5,330 nucleotides of DNA from an uncultured bacterium (GTDB lineage Bacteria; Actinomycetota; Coriobacteriia; Coriobacteriales; Eggerthellaceae): assembly GCA_905215035.1 (NCBI GenBank), contig CAJMOJ010000090.1, positions 1-5,330 of the forward strand, in the 5' to 3' direction. The position numbers and the translations under genes were made by a program. Of the stretch, positions 1 to 5,297 are shown one piece after another. Below the pieces are notes generated by a model that was not told the origin of the DNA, did no database searches, and was given only the letters and a program-made list of their open reading frames with translations. Positions within the stretch are counted from its first letter, which is position 1. Every line of letters begins with the position of its first letter.

Positions 1-15
1 CTTACTAACTAGTCT

Positions 16-231
16 TTATTTACCAAAAGATGCGCCGCTTAACGCGGTAAGCAATGGGCGGCACATCTTTTTCGCACCTTGAAAATGTGAATAACCAATT
101 CGCATTATGTTTTGTTGAATCAGCAGATCATAAGGCACAAAAGGTCTTTGGCTTACTGGGGAGTTTGCCATATTAGATCGCTTTATTGTTTCTGCTTTTT
201 CATATAGGGCTGCGATCCATATGACGTGCAA
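16..231 (-). pseudogene. Doubtful coding remnant, possibly a GDP-L-fucose synthase (NAD-dependent epimerase) fragment
   Basis: This 71-codon minus-strand frame opens only with TTG at 231 and has an in-frame TGA two codons earlier (240-238). It has no ribosome binding site, and its last 15 or so codons run through the hairpin terminator at 25-72, so it is unlikely to be an intact gene. The middle segment, with residues YDLLIQQN, then GYSH, then GAKKM, resembles by eye the stretch of GDP-L-fucose synthases that reads roughly Y-[DE]-N-L-M-I-Q-x-N-[VI]-I ... G-V-K-K. A preceding VIWIAA resembles their VIhLAA strand. The glycine-rich VGGI and the downstream SSCIYP motif are absent. If the resemblance is real it is an internal scrap of a sugar-nucleotide gene. 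It may equally be a chance open frame. Confidence 0.15.
25..72. terminator. Bidirectional hairpin terminator at the left edge
   Basis: A 14-bp stem pairs 25-38 with 58-71 around a 19-nt loop, with one C-A mismatch on the plus strand (33 against 63) that becomes a G-U wobble in the minus-strand transcript. The plus strand continues into TTTTTC at 68-73 and the minus strand reads TTTTGG after the stem, so it could stop transcription from either side. This implies a plus-strand gene ending just left of the window, but no readable coding tail is visible there. Confidence 0.6.
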
Positions 232-272
232 TAAAGCTCACTGTGGTAGGTGAGTGTTATATGAATCGCTAC

Positions 273-318
273 ACGACTCGTATGAGGAGATTGTCAAAAC
301 ATACGTGTAGATTATTAA
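273..318 (+). promoter_or_regulatory. Upstream box and putative promoter of permease A
   Basis: ACGACTC at 273-279 and ATTGTCAAAAC at 290-300 recur, in the same order and with similar spacing, upstream of the paralogous permease B. TTGTCA (291-296) can serve as a -35 element, with TATTAA (313-318) as a -10 after 16 nt. The box is bracketed by a 6-bp dyad, CGTATG at 279-284 and CATACG at 300-305, which could be an operator. A small hairpin (309-313 with 318-322) lies further on. Conservation between paralogues supports function; the exact promoter assignment is inference. Confidence 0.45.
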
Positions 319-330
319 ATCTGCATGGGA

Positions 331-341
331 AGAGAGAGGGG
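331..341 (+). promoter_or_regulatory. Ribosome binding site of permease A
   Basis: AGAGAGAGGGG lies 7 nt before the ATG at 349 and fixes the start codon. The block from 330 to 354, which includes this site, the spacer TTGATAG and the first two codons, is identical to that of permease B (4704 down to 4680), although the leaders differ just upstream. Confidence 0.85.
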
Positions 342-348
342 TTGATAG

Positions 349-1794
349 ATGGCTCTTATGAAACGTGCATACGGCGGCGTACAGCCTTGCATTCGTTTAG
401 GTCTGCTCCGTATCCGTATCCCATTTATCCACTTTAAGATTTCTCCACCAGAAATCGTAACAGGCCTCATGAACGCCTGTACTTCTTATGGAGCGCTTGC
501 CGTTCTTATTAGTACTCTTGGTTTGGATCCATCCGTTGCTTGGGCATTGGTTGTATTCGAAACTTGTATGTATACCTTGAACTGGTTGCTCGGCGAGCCT
601 TCCATTTGCGGTTGGATTACTCCTGCCATGGCTATTATCATCGTGTTCTTAGAGACACTCGAACCAGGTGTTGCTCGTTTGCAAGCATTGACTGCAATCG
701 AACTCGAACTTGGTTGCTTGTTCCTCTTCTTGGGCTTTACGGGTCTTTCCAAGAAGCTCAACACGTTGGTACCTCCAGGACTTAAAGCTGGTATCGTTAT
801 GGGTGCTGGTGTTAACGCAGTTGTTGTTCGTCTTGCACAAGGCGGCGCAATCGACACCGTAACCTGGGGATGCTTAGCTGGTCTTTTTGTTGTATTCACC
901 TTGATGTTCTCTCAGCGTGTACGTAAGCACATGGAGACAAGCCGTGTTATCCAAATCTTGGGTAACTACAGCTTCTTATGGGCTGTTTTCGCTTTGTTCA
1001 TCGTTGGTGGTCTTGTTGGAGAGTTCAACTTCAACTTCTCTGGAGAAATCTTCCGCGTACCTGACTTCGGTGCATTATTCGTAACAGTATCTCCATTCTT
1101 TATTGGATGGGCTGAGCCAAGCATGTGGCTCATTGCTATTCCTTATGCACTGACTGCTTGGGTTATCGCATACGGTGACTTCGTTACTGTTCAGCAGCTT
1201 GGTCTCCAGGCTACTCGTGACGATGAGTACATCGAGTTTGATCCTAACCGTACCAATGTTATCTGCGGTATCCGTAACGTAATCCTTTCCTTGTTCGCAC
1301 CATATCCTGCACTTGCTGGCCCTCTGTCAGCACCTTATTGCGTTGCTACTTATCAGCGCTACAAGCAGTCCGGTCGTCAGGGCATGGATTCTATCTACGA
1401 CGGTTCTGGTACTAACTTGATCTTCACCGTTATTGGCTTGTTTGTTTATCCTTTGTATGAGGCTTCTTTGGCAGCTTCTGCAGCATTGCTCGTTGTTGTA
1501 TTGCTCATCCAAGGCTATGTATGCGCATTGATCGCATTCGACTTGGTACGTGACGATCTTGACAAGGGCATGACAGGCATGATGGCAGGTTTCATCATTG
1601 CCCGTGGTGCTGCTCAAGGCCTTGGCGCCTCCATCGTTCTCTACTTGTTGCTGTCTGACAACGAAAAGATTCGTGAAGACTACGCATACAACAAAGAGAA
1701 GCAGCGCATTGAAGACGAAGAGACTGATCGTCAGCTCCAAGCTCTTCATGAGCGCATGGAAGCTTTCAAGCGTGGCGAAACTGTTGAGGATTAA
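349..1794 (+). CDS. Permease A: UraA/SulP-like (NCS2/SulP fold) 12-14-helix transporter with charged C-terminal tail
   Basis: This is a 481-residue polytopic inner-membrane protein, probably a solute transporter with the 7+7 inverted-repeat fold of nucleobase (NCS2), benzoate and SulP carriers. Visible in order: a basic N-terminus (residues 1-30); hydrophobic helices from about 34 to 190; the TM3-like motif EPSICGWITPAM (83-94); a second half with GWAEPSMW (253-260); an acid, D277, in AYGDF; the loop DPNR (298-301) with G307 and N310; the TM10-like GPLSAPY (324-330); then YQRYK and GRQG (335-345). This last succession mirrors the NR, GxxN and small-residue TM10 region of SulP/NCS2 carriers. 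No STAS domain follows. Residues 441-481 form an E/K/Q/R-rich, probably helical cytoplasmic tail. The start is set by a strong ribosome binding site, and a hairpin terminator makes the gene monocistronic. Substrate unknown: the fold suggests a nucleobase or organic or inorganic anion. Gene reality is near certain; family moderate. Confidence 0.9.
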   Translation: MALMKRAYGGVQPCIRLGLLRIRIPFIHFKISPPEIVTGLMNACTSYGALAVLISTLGLDPSVAWALVVFETCMYTLNWLLGEPSICGWITPAMAIIIVFLETLEPGVARLQALTAIELELGCLFLFLGFTGLSKKLNTLVPPGLKAGIVMGAGVNAVVVRLAQGGAIDTVTWGCLAGLFVVFTLMFSQRVRKHMETSRVIQILGNYSFLWAVFALFIVGGLVGEFNFNFSGEIFRVPDFGALFVTVSPFFIGWAEPSMWLIAIPYALTAWVIAYGDFVTVQQLGLQATRDDEYIEFDPNRTNVICGIRNVILSLFAPYPALAGPLSAPYCVATYQRYKQSGRQGMDSIYDGSGTNLIFTVIGLFVYPLYEASLAASAALLVVVLLIQGYVCALIAFDLVRDDLDKGMTGMMAGFIIARGAAQGLGASIVLYLLLSDNEKIREDYAYNKEKQRIEDEETDRQLQALHERMEAFKRGETVED

Positions 1795-1818
1795 TTCTTT
1801 TAGGTAATTATCCTTTCT

Positions 1819-1868
1819 AGGTAAGAATCAGTTGAGTCGTTAGCCCAAAAGATTTGATTCTTTTACCT
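1819..1868 (+). repeat. Imperfect inverted repeat in the 3' untranslated region of permease A
   Basis: AGGTAAGAATCA (1819-1830) pairs with TGATTCTTTTACCT (1855-1868) apart from a 2-nt bulge, around a 24-nt loop. It lies between the stop codon and the main terminator. It may protect the mRNA 3' end or assist termination, or it may be incidental. Confidence 0.4.
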
Positions 1869-1873
1869 TACTG

Positions 1874-1920
1874 AAATGCCCCGTGGGACTATAGGTCTCG
1901 CGGGGCATTTCTATTTTCTT
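1874..1920 (+). terminator. Rho-independent terminator of permease A
   Basis: A long stem pairs AAATGCCCCG (1874-1883) with CGGGGCATTT (1901-1910). It continues inward through a T-G wobble to GGGAC with GTCTC (1885-1889, 1895-1899), giving 16 pairs and a 5-nt loop. The T-rich CTATTTTCTT follows. It ends permease A about 80 nt after its stop and insulates the reductase gene. Confidence 0.85.
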
Positions 1921-1931
1921 GGACTGTAGTA

Positions 1932-1963
1932 TTGCAACCAAAACAAATGCATAATTTTATAAT
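1932..1963 (+). promoter_or_regulatory. Putative promoter of the PanE-family gene
   Basis: A perfect TATAAT lies at 1958-1963, downstream of the permease A terminator. The best -35 match, TTGCAA (1932-1937), sits 20 nt upstream, longer than ideal, so recognition may rely mostly on the -10. It would leave a leader of about 110 nt before the ATG at 2082. A short inverted repeat, GCTACT (1995-2000) with AGTAGC (2031-2036), is the only structure seen in that leader. Confidence 0.35.
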
Positions 1964-2070
1964 CACATTCAGTTTTTTGTGGTGAGTCCTGTATGCTACT
2001 TAGTACTGTATTGTAACTAGATGCTTAAAAGAGTAGCTAAACGCAAACAATGAAACTGCTATAGGGGATA

Positions 2071-2077
2071 AGAGGGG
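2071..2077 (+). promoter_or_regulatory. Ribosome binding site of the PanE-family gene
   Basis: AGAGGGG ends 4 nt before the ATG at 2082 (6 nt counted from the AGAGG core). It selects this ATG, which also begins directly at the first strand of the Rossmann domain. Confidence 0.75.
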
Positions 2078-2081
2078 TTTT

Positions 2082-3020
2082 ATGAAAGTTTGTATTCTGG
2101 GAGCTGGGTCATTAGGAACAACAATTGGTGGAGCTCTTGCGCTTGATGGTCATGAGGTGCACATGATTGGTCGAAAAAAGAATATGGATGCAATCAACGC
2201 ATCAAGTCTTACGCTCGTATTTCCTGATGGGTCAGAAAAGATGGTCTGTGTAAGTGCTCATGAAAATGCTGATGGGATCGGCCCATGTGATCTCGTTATT
2301 GTTCTTTGTAAAGCGTTTGATACTGAAACGCTTATACGAGAGAGTTTGGAGCTTATAGGTCTCGAAACAGTAGTACTTTCTTTGCAAAATGGCTTAGGTT
2401 CTGAAGATTTACTTTGTGATATTGTCGGGCATGAGCATGTTATTGGTGGGAAAACGTATATCGGTGGCATGATGCTTGGGCCTGGAAAAACACAAGCTAC
2501 GATTCCAGGAAAGCAAACGCTTATTGGTGAGCTTGATGGCAGTATTACCAAACGTATTTTAGAGATCGGAGAAACCTTTAATGCGGCGGGTATGCAGACA
2601 GTAGTTTCCGATAATATCATGGGGGTAATTTGGGACAAGCTCTTTATTAATGTTGCAACGGGAGCTGTTTGTGGTATTACGGGGCTTCCTTATGGTGATA
2701 TGTATCAGATGCCCGAATTGGTTGAAACAGCAGAAAAGGCGGTTCAAGAAGCGATTGATGTTTCGGCTGCTGCTGGCGTAGTTACCTCTGGTCGTACTCC
2801 CCATGAGGTGCTGGAACTTGCACGTGAGAATTTGCCCTACGATTTCAAGCCATCAATTTTGCAAAGCCTTGAAAAGAAACGACCGACTGAGGTTTCGGTT
2901 ATTAATGGCGCTGTTGTTACGTATGGAAAAAAATATGGAGTATCTACTCCCGTTAATGAAGTACTTACTGCATGTGTAAAAGGAATTGAGCGTCATATAA
3001 AAGAGTATGAACTGAATTAG
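2082..3020 (+). CDS. 2-dehydropantoate 2-reductase family protein (PanE/ApbA), NADPH-dependent 2-oxoacid reductase
   Basis: This 312-residue cytosolic enzyme has the usual length for PanE, which reduces ketopantoate to pantoate with NADPH in pantothenate and CoA synthesis. The N-terminal Rossmann domain shows GAGSLG (7-12), an arginine after strand 2 (R31, often a 2'-phosphate contact favouring NADPH), KAFDT (77-81) and LQNG (101-104). The helical C-terminal domain shows WDKLFIN (184-190), whose K186 and N190 match the catalytic lysine and a substrate asparagine, then PSILQ (257-261) and RPTE (267-270), whose S258 and E270 match the conserved substrate serine and glutamate, and ING (274-276). 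The family consensus aspartate after SxxQ is serine here (S262), and TEID is TEVS. AGAGGGG at 2071-2077 supports the start. No panB, panC or panD is adjacent and terminators isolate the gene, so another 2-oxoacid substrate is possible and I do not assign panE. Family confidence is high; exact substrate is uncertain. Confidence 0.92.
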   Translation: MKVCILGAGSLGTTIGGALALDGHEVHMIGRKKNMDAINASSLTLVFPDGSEKMVCVSAHENADGIGPCDLVIVLCKAFDTETLIRESLELIGLETVVLSLQNGLGSEDLLCDIVGHEHVIGGKTYIGGMMLGPGKTQATIPGKQTLIGELDGSITKRILEIGETFNAAGMQTVVSDNIMGVIWDKLFINVATGAVCGITGLPYGDMYQMPELVETAEKAVQEAIDVSAAAGVVTSGRTPHEVLELARENLPYDFKPSILQSLEKKRPTEVSVINGAVVTYGKKYGVSTPVNEVLTACVKGIERHIKEYELN

Positions 3021-3081
3021 TGCAAATACGTTTATTGTCTTTGTCTTATTTGTTTCACCCTTATCTATTGCGTATCAAAAT

Positions 3082-3125
3082 AAAAGACCCCGCAGGCGTA
3101 TAGGTAATACCCGCGGGGTCTTCTT
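3082..3125. terminator. Bidirectional terminator between the reductase gene and permease B
   Basis: AAGACCCCGC (3084-3093) pairs with GCGGGGTCTT (3113-3122). The stem extends inward with two bulges to a 5-nt loop, AGGTA. The plus strand leaves it with TTCTTGTGT, while the minus strand leaves it with TTTTATTTTGA, a better U-tract. It therefore serves both convergent genes, the reductase (stop at 3018-3020) and permease B (stop at 3240-3242). Confidence 0.85.
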
Positions 3126-3239
3126 GTGTATCAATAAAGCTAAGGCCTAGGTTCACGACTCTTCTTATCTCTATTGATTGTTCTTGAGACATTCAATTGC
3201 AGACTATCTCAAAAAAGAAATGTAAATTCTCCCCAGAAT

Positions 3240-4685
3240 TTACTCTTCTACAAGCTCGCCGCGCTTAAATGCTTCCATGCGCTCATGGAGAGCCTGGAGC
3301 TGACGCTCGGTCTCTTCGTCTTCAATACGCTGCTTCTCTTTGTTGTATGCGTAGTCTTCGCGAATCTTATCGTTGTCGCAGAGGAACAGATAGAATGCAA
3401 GACCAACGCCAATACCGACAGCAGCGCCACGGGCGATAACGGCACCGGCCATAACGCCAGAAATACCTTTATCGAGATCATCGCGGACGATGCCCATCGC
3501 GATGATTGCGCATACCCAGCCTTGGAGCATCAATACAACAACCAAAATAGCAGCTGATGCAGCAAGAGATGCCTCATAGATTGGATAAATGAACAAACCG
3601 ATAACGGTGAAGATCAAGTTGGTGCCAGCACCATCGTAAATAGAATCCATGCCCTGACGACCAGCCTGCTTATAGCGCTGGTAAGTTGCAATAGTGTAAG
3701 GTGCAGACAAAGGACCAGCAAGTGCAGGATAAGGTGCAAACAAAGCAAGAATTACGTTACGAATACCGCAAACAACATTGGTACGGTTAGGATCAAACTC
3801 GATGTACTCGTCGTCGCGAACAGCCTGAAGACCAAGCTGTTGAACGGTAATGAAGTCGCCGTATGCAATGATCCATGCAGCTAACGCATAAGGAATAGCC
3901 ATAAGCCACATGCTTGGCTCAGCCCATCCAATAAAGAATGGTGAACAGGTTGCAAACAAAGCTCCAAAATCGGGTACTTTAAAGATTTCGCCAGAGAAGT
4001 TGAAGTGGAATTCACCAGCAACGCCGCCGACAACCATCAATACAATCATGGTCCACAAGAAGCTGTAGTTACCTAAAACTTGGAGAACACGGCTCTTGTC
4101 CATATGCTTGCGGATGCGTTGCGAATACATGAGCATGTAAACGCAGAAGATACCCGCAATACAACCCCAGGTTACGGTGTCAATAGGGCCACCTTGTGCA
4201 AGACGAACCGTAATTGCATTAACACCAGCACCCAAAACGATACCAGCTTTCATTGCTGGCGGAATAAGGGTATTTAGCTTTTTAGCCGTTCCTGTAAATC
4301 CTAGGACAAGGAACAAAATACCCAATTCCAACTCGATTGCAGTCATTGCTTGCAATCGAGCTACGCCTGGTTCGAGGGTTTCCAAGAAGGCGACCATAAT
4401 TGCCATGGCAGGAGTAATCCAGCCGCAAATGGAAGGCTCGCCTAAAACCCAGTTTAGGGTATACATTGCAGTTTCAAAAATAACCAGCGCCCACGCTACT
4501 TCAGGATCAAGACCTAAAGTAGTAATAAGTACTGCGAGTGCACCATAAGAAGAACAAGCATTCATGATGCCTGTTACGACCTCAGGTGGAGAAATCTTAA
4601 AGTGGATAAATGGGATACGGATACGGAAAACACCACAACGAATACATGGTTGTACGCCACCGTATGCACGTTTCATTATAGCCAT
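3240..4685 (-). CDS. Permease B: paralogue of permease A, UraA/SulP-like (NCS2/SulP fold) transporter
   Basis: This 481-residue membrane protein aligns with permease A end to end without gaps, with 392 identical residues by hand count. All motifs are kept: EPSICGWITPAM (83-94), GWAEPSMW (253-260), AYGDF with D277, DPNR (298-301), GPLSAPY (324-330), YQRYK and GRQG (335-345), and the charged tail (441-481), which differs at only three residues. Differences concentrate at 211-223 and 411-436, both predicted membrane helices, and several exchange a cysteine for another residue (17, 73, 123, 181, 247, 331, 436). This pattern suggests a shared transport core with altered scaffold or gate helices, so a related substrate or a different expression niche. 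It is preceded by AGAGAGAGGGG and the same upstream box as permease A, and ends at the two-way terminator. No partner gene is co-transcribed. Substrate unknown; fold assignment is inference from motif order. Confidence 0.9.
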   Translation of the reverse strand: MAIMKRAYGGVQPCIRCGVFRIRIPFIHFKISPPEVVTGIMNACSSYGALAVLITTLGLDPEVAWALVIFETAMYTLNWVLGEPSICGWITPAMAIMVAFLETLEPGVARLQAMTAIELELGILFLVLGFTGTAKKLNTLIPPAMKAGIVLGAGVNAITVRLAQGGPIDTVTWGCIAGIFCVYMLMYSQRIRKHMDKSRVLQVLGNYSFLWTMIVLMVVGGVAGEFHFNFSGEIFKVPDFGALFATCSPFFIGWAEPSMWLMAIPYALAAWIIAYGDFITVQQLGLQAVRDDEYIEFDPNRTNVVCGIRNVILALFAPYPALAGPLSAPYTIATYQRYKQAGRQGMDSIYDGAGTNLIFTVIGLFIYPIYEASLAASAAILVVVLMLQGWVCAIIAMGIVRDDLDKGISGVMAGAVIARGAAVGIGVGLAFYLFLCDNDKIREDYAYNKEKQRIEDEETERQLQALHERMEAFKRGELVEE

Positions 4686-4692
4686 CTATCAA

Positions 4693-4703
4693 CCCCTCTC
4701 TCT
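4693..4703 (-). promoter_or_regulatory. Ribosome binding site of permease B
   Basis: On the minus strand AGAGAGAGGGG precedes the ATG (4685-4683) by 7 nt, as in permease A. It selects this ATG over the second in-frame ATG at codon 4. Confidence 0.85.
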
Positions 4704-4743
4704 TATTACGTAGAGAAGTCTTCTAAAAATGAAAGGCTTTTAC

Positions 4744-4773
4744 GTTTTGACAATTCTCTCCCTTGTGAGTCGT
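4744..4773 (-). promoter_or_regulatory. Upstream box of permease B shared with permease A
   Basis: Read on the minus strand, ACGACTC (4773-4767) is followed by ATTGTCAAAAC (4754-4744), matching 273-300 upstream of permease A. It lies 58 nt before the start codon, against 48 nt in A. TTGTCA may be a -35 element, but no good -10 follows at 16-18 nt (CATTTT or ATTTTT at best). The block may instead be a regulator site. Sequence between this box and the ribosome binding site is not conserved between the two genes. Confidence 0.45.
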
Positions 4774-4774
4774 T

Positions 4775-4834
4775 CAAATCAGATAGTGCTAACACCCAGT
4801 GTGGCGCTAAAAATAGCGAGCACTATCTCATTTG
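4775..4834. repeat. 60-bp dyad element enclosing two small hairpins
   Basis: The arms 4775-4790 and 4819-4834 are inverted copies of 16 bp with a single mismatch (C4780 against C4829). Between them lie ACAC-CCA-GTGT (4792-4802) and CGCTA-AAAA-TAGCG (4805-4818). The whole folds as a three-way junction on either strand. No T-run follows on either side, so it is not a typical terminator. It lies just upstream of the permease B box, so it could be an operator, a small miniature inverted-repeat element, or a structured leader if transcription starts further upstream. Confidence 0.7.
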
Positions 4835-4845
4835 CCTAGATGTAT

Positions 4846-4864
4846 GAACAAGCAATTGTTGTTC
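4846..4864. repeat. Short operator-like dyad
   Basis: GAACAA (4846-4851) and TTGTTC (4859-4864) are perfect inverted 6-bp arms around GCAATTG. It lies 11 nt beyond the 60-bp dyad upstream of permease B. The size suits a dimeric repressor site, but no regulator gene is present and chance occurrence is possible in AT-rich sequence. Confidence 0.3.
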
Positions 4865-5241
4865 CTCTTTGTAGGTGTTGTGCAAAGAGAAAACAGTATT
4901 GCATGTCATCGAAATTGGATTATTAATTTTTCAAGGTGCTCTAAGATTGCGAAGCTTGTAAGGAAAGATTGGCAGGGTGGGGTCGGGAGTTACCTATGCA
5001 AGTTTAAGGAAGCCGAAGGATTCCTCAGCGGTAGATACATTGCATAAAAACTCTTTACTGTGCTACGAATTACTCACATCGCTAATTTGTAATCAAAGCA
5101 GCCAATCTCCCCTTGCAAACCTCGCTAAAATTGTCCAAACGATTGAGCGCTTTAAAATACTTATGCTTCTTGCGATTGGGTATAAAAGCGAAAATTTGTT
5201 CGTATTGCGGACGCAAATCAAAAACTAAATGAGACACAGAT
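4865..5241. other. Intergenic stretch without a supported gene
   Basis: Open frames on the plus strand at 4832-5047 and 4977-5228 lack a convincing ribosome binding site, recognisable motifs or protein-like composition, and overlap each other. The sequence is AT-rich, unlike the GC-rich hairpin at 5257-5291. A weak hairpin closed by C(TTCG)G on the minus strand lies near 5006-5024. I see no tRNA, riboswitch or mobile-element end here. It may be decayed accessory DNA. Confidence 0.5.
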
Positions 5242-5291
5242 AAGAAAAGGGGACTTGCGCGTCGCCATGACTTAGAGCCACGGCGGCGCGC
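5242..5291 (-). terminator. Rho-independent terminator of a gene entering from the right
   Basis: On the minus strand GCGCGCCGCCGTG (5291-5279) pairs with CATGGCGACGCGC (5269-5257), with one mismatch and one wobble, around a 9-nt loop. The minus strand then reads CCCCTTTTCTT (5252-5242). A further outer 7-bp pairing joins 5239-5245 with 5296-5302. It sits directly after a TAA on the minus strand. Confidence 0.6.
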
Positions 5292-5297
5292 GTTGTC

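Noticed and set aside
243..437. Plus-strand small open frame (ATG at 261) overlapping the start of permease A, considered as a leader peptide
   Set aside because: It crosses the conserved promoter box and ribosome binding site and overlaps permease A out of frame by about 90 nt; the paralogous leader has no counterpart.
486..899. Minus-strand open frame of 137 codons inside permease A
   Set aside because: It is antisense to a strongly supported membrane-protein gene, has no ribosome binding site, and has an equivalent shadow in permease B at 4177-4548, which follows from paralogy rather than function.
1327..1749. Minus-strand open frame of 140 codons, with a similar one antisense to permease B at 3174-3557 (+)
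   Set aside because: Both are antisense mirrors of the conserved 3' parts of the paralogues; their similarity comes from the sense genes.
2258..2638. Minus-strand open frame antisense to the PanE-family gene
   Set aside because: It lies fully within a gene with clear catalytic motifs and has no independent start signal.
4783..4828. AGTGCTAA and TTAGCACT-like sequence suggesting a CIRCE (HrcA) operator
   Set aside because: CIRCE needs the two halves separated by 9 nt and ending in GAGTGCTAA; here the arms are 28 nt apart and the flanking bases do not match.
4775..4834. Purine-type riboswitch upstream of a possible nucleobase permease
   Set aside because: A three-way junction is present, but the inner hairpins are only 4-5 bp and I do not see the conserved junction and loop sequences of the purine aptamer; the promoter-like box also lies downstream of it.
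4846..4864. LexA/SOS box suggested by GAAC and GTTC
   Set aside because: GAAC and GTTC are 11 nt apart rather than 4, and no SOS gene is present.
4832..5228. Two overlapping small plus-strand open frames
   Set aside because: No ribosome binding site, no recognisable motif, and the first starts with TTG inside the 60-bp dyad.
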